The translations under genes and the position numbers were made by a program. The notes beneath the pieces are model-generated. The model saw only the letters and a program-made list of their open reading frames with translations, was not told the DNA's origin and made no database searches. Of a stretch of 33,933 nucleotides of DNA, positions 33,904 through 33,933 are shown one piece after another. Numbering within the stretch: position 1 is the stretch's first letter; every line of letters begins with the position of its first letter. The DNA lies in NCBI RefSeq assembly GCF_024636815.1, contig NZ_JAGXGF010000040.1, positions 1 to 33,933 on the forward strand, in the 5' to 3' direction. This stretch comes from Marivirga sp. GTDB lineage: Bacteria > Bacteroidota > Bacteroidia > Cytophagales > Cyclobacteriaceae.

Positions 33904-33933
33904 GGAAACTCAAGTTAATGAAATTGATTACAG
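33902..33933 (+). CDS. Possible start of a gene cut by the window edge
   Basis: An ATG at 33902 opens ten codons and a partial codon (METQVNEIDY) to the edge of the window. Too little is visible to identify it. Its position directly after the long inverted repeat, and beside truncated repeat copy C, raises the possibility of a transposase or other mobile-element gene. Confidence 0.3.
   Translation, partial: METQVNEIDY

Overview
The window is about 34 kb of AT-rich chromosome from a member of the Bacteroidota, most likely a Cytophagales bacterium (Marivirga-like; the genus is a guess). Three things point there: the protein families (DUF5686/CarboxypepD_reg outer-membrane proteins, a DUF4230 protein, L21 with a helix-hairpin-helix tail, HTH-less biotin ligase, eukaryote-like class Ia ribonucleotide reductase), the repeated TAnnTTTG -7 promoter element, sometimes with TTTG about 19 bp upstream, and frequent TTG start codons without clear Shine-Dalgarno sequences. 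Most of the window is ordinary conserved chromosome. The unusual part is the repeat-rich right end.

Layout. 1-5.4 kb: a small exported CarboxypepD_reg protein, a sensor histidine kinase with a periplasmic solute-binding domain followed by a SixA-like lipoprotein phosphatase, a SRPBCC-like protein, and an exported thioredoxin-fold protein without catalytic cysteines. 5.4-10.3 kb: housekeeping genes ftsH and rsfS (minus strand), divergent birA, then ahcY with a strong terminator. 10.3-17.5 kb: a surface-glycan cluster of five glycosyltransferases and two FkbM-type methyltransferases, arranged as two convergent half-clusters. 17.5-22.4 kb: an ECF sigma factor with a soluble zinc-binding anti-sigma factor resembling the SigR/RsrA thiol-stress pair, followed by gmk, nadD and a large DUF5686 outer-membrane protein. 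22.4-25.8 kb (minus strand): a TPR histidine kinase with a degraded ATP-binding lid, then rplU-rpmA. 26-30.7 kb: a coiled-coil protein of unknown function with a possible winged helix, then nrdB and nrdA. A perfect DnaA box lies just upstream of the nrdB promoter, and hairpin repeats lie between nrdB and nrdA. 30.7-33.9 kb: a DUF4230 protein, a DUF559 (Vsr-like, PD-(D/E)XK) endonuclease gene, a nitroreductase, and three copies of a roughly 175-200 bp hairpin-ended repeat. The window ends just inside another reading frame that follows a 66-bp inverted repeat.

The best candidate for something undescribed is the arrangement at 31.9-32.8 kb. A Vsr-like endonuclease gene sits exactly between two direct copies of a MITE-like repeat. 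Its upstream frame begins in the tail of one copy and its stop codon overlaps the first bases of the next. A third copy lies 0.9 kb further on. Other leads are the redox-type sigma/anti-sigma pair, the DnaA box at nrdB, the pseudokinase-like sensor, and the TGCTT repeats in front of the unknown gene at 26.08 kb. No rRNA, tRNA or CRISPR array was seen.
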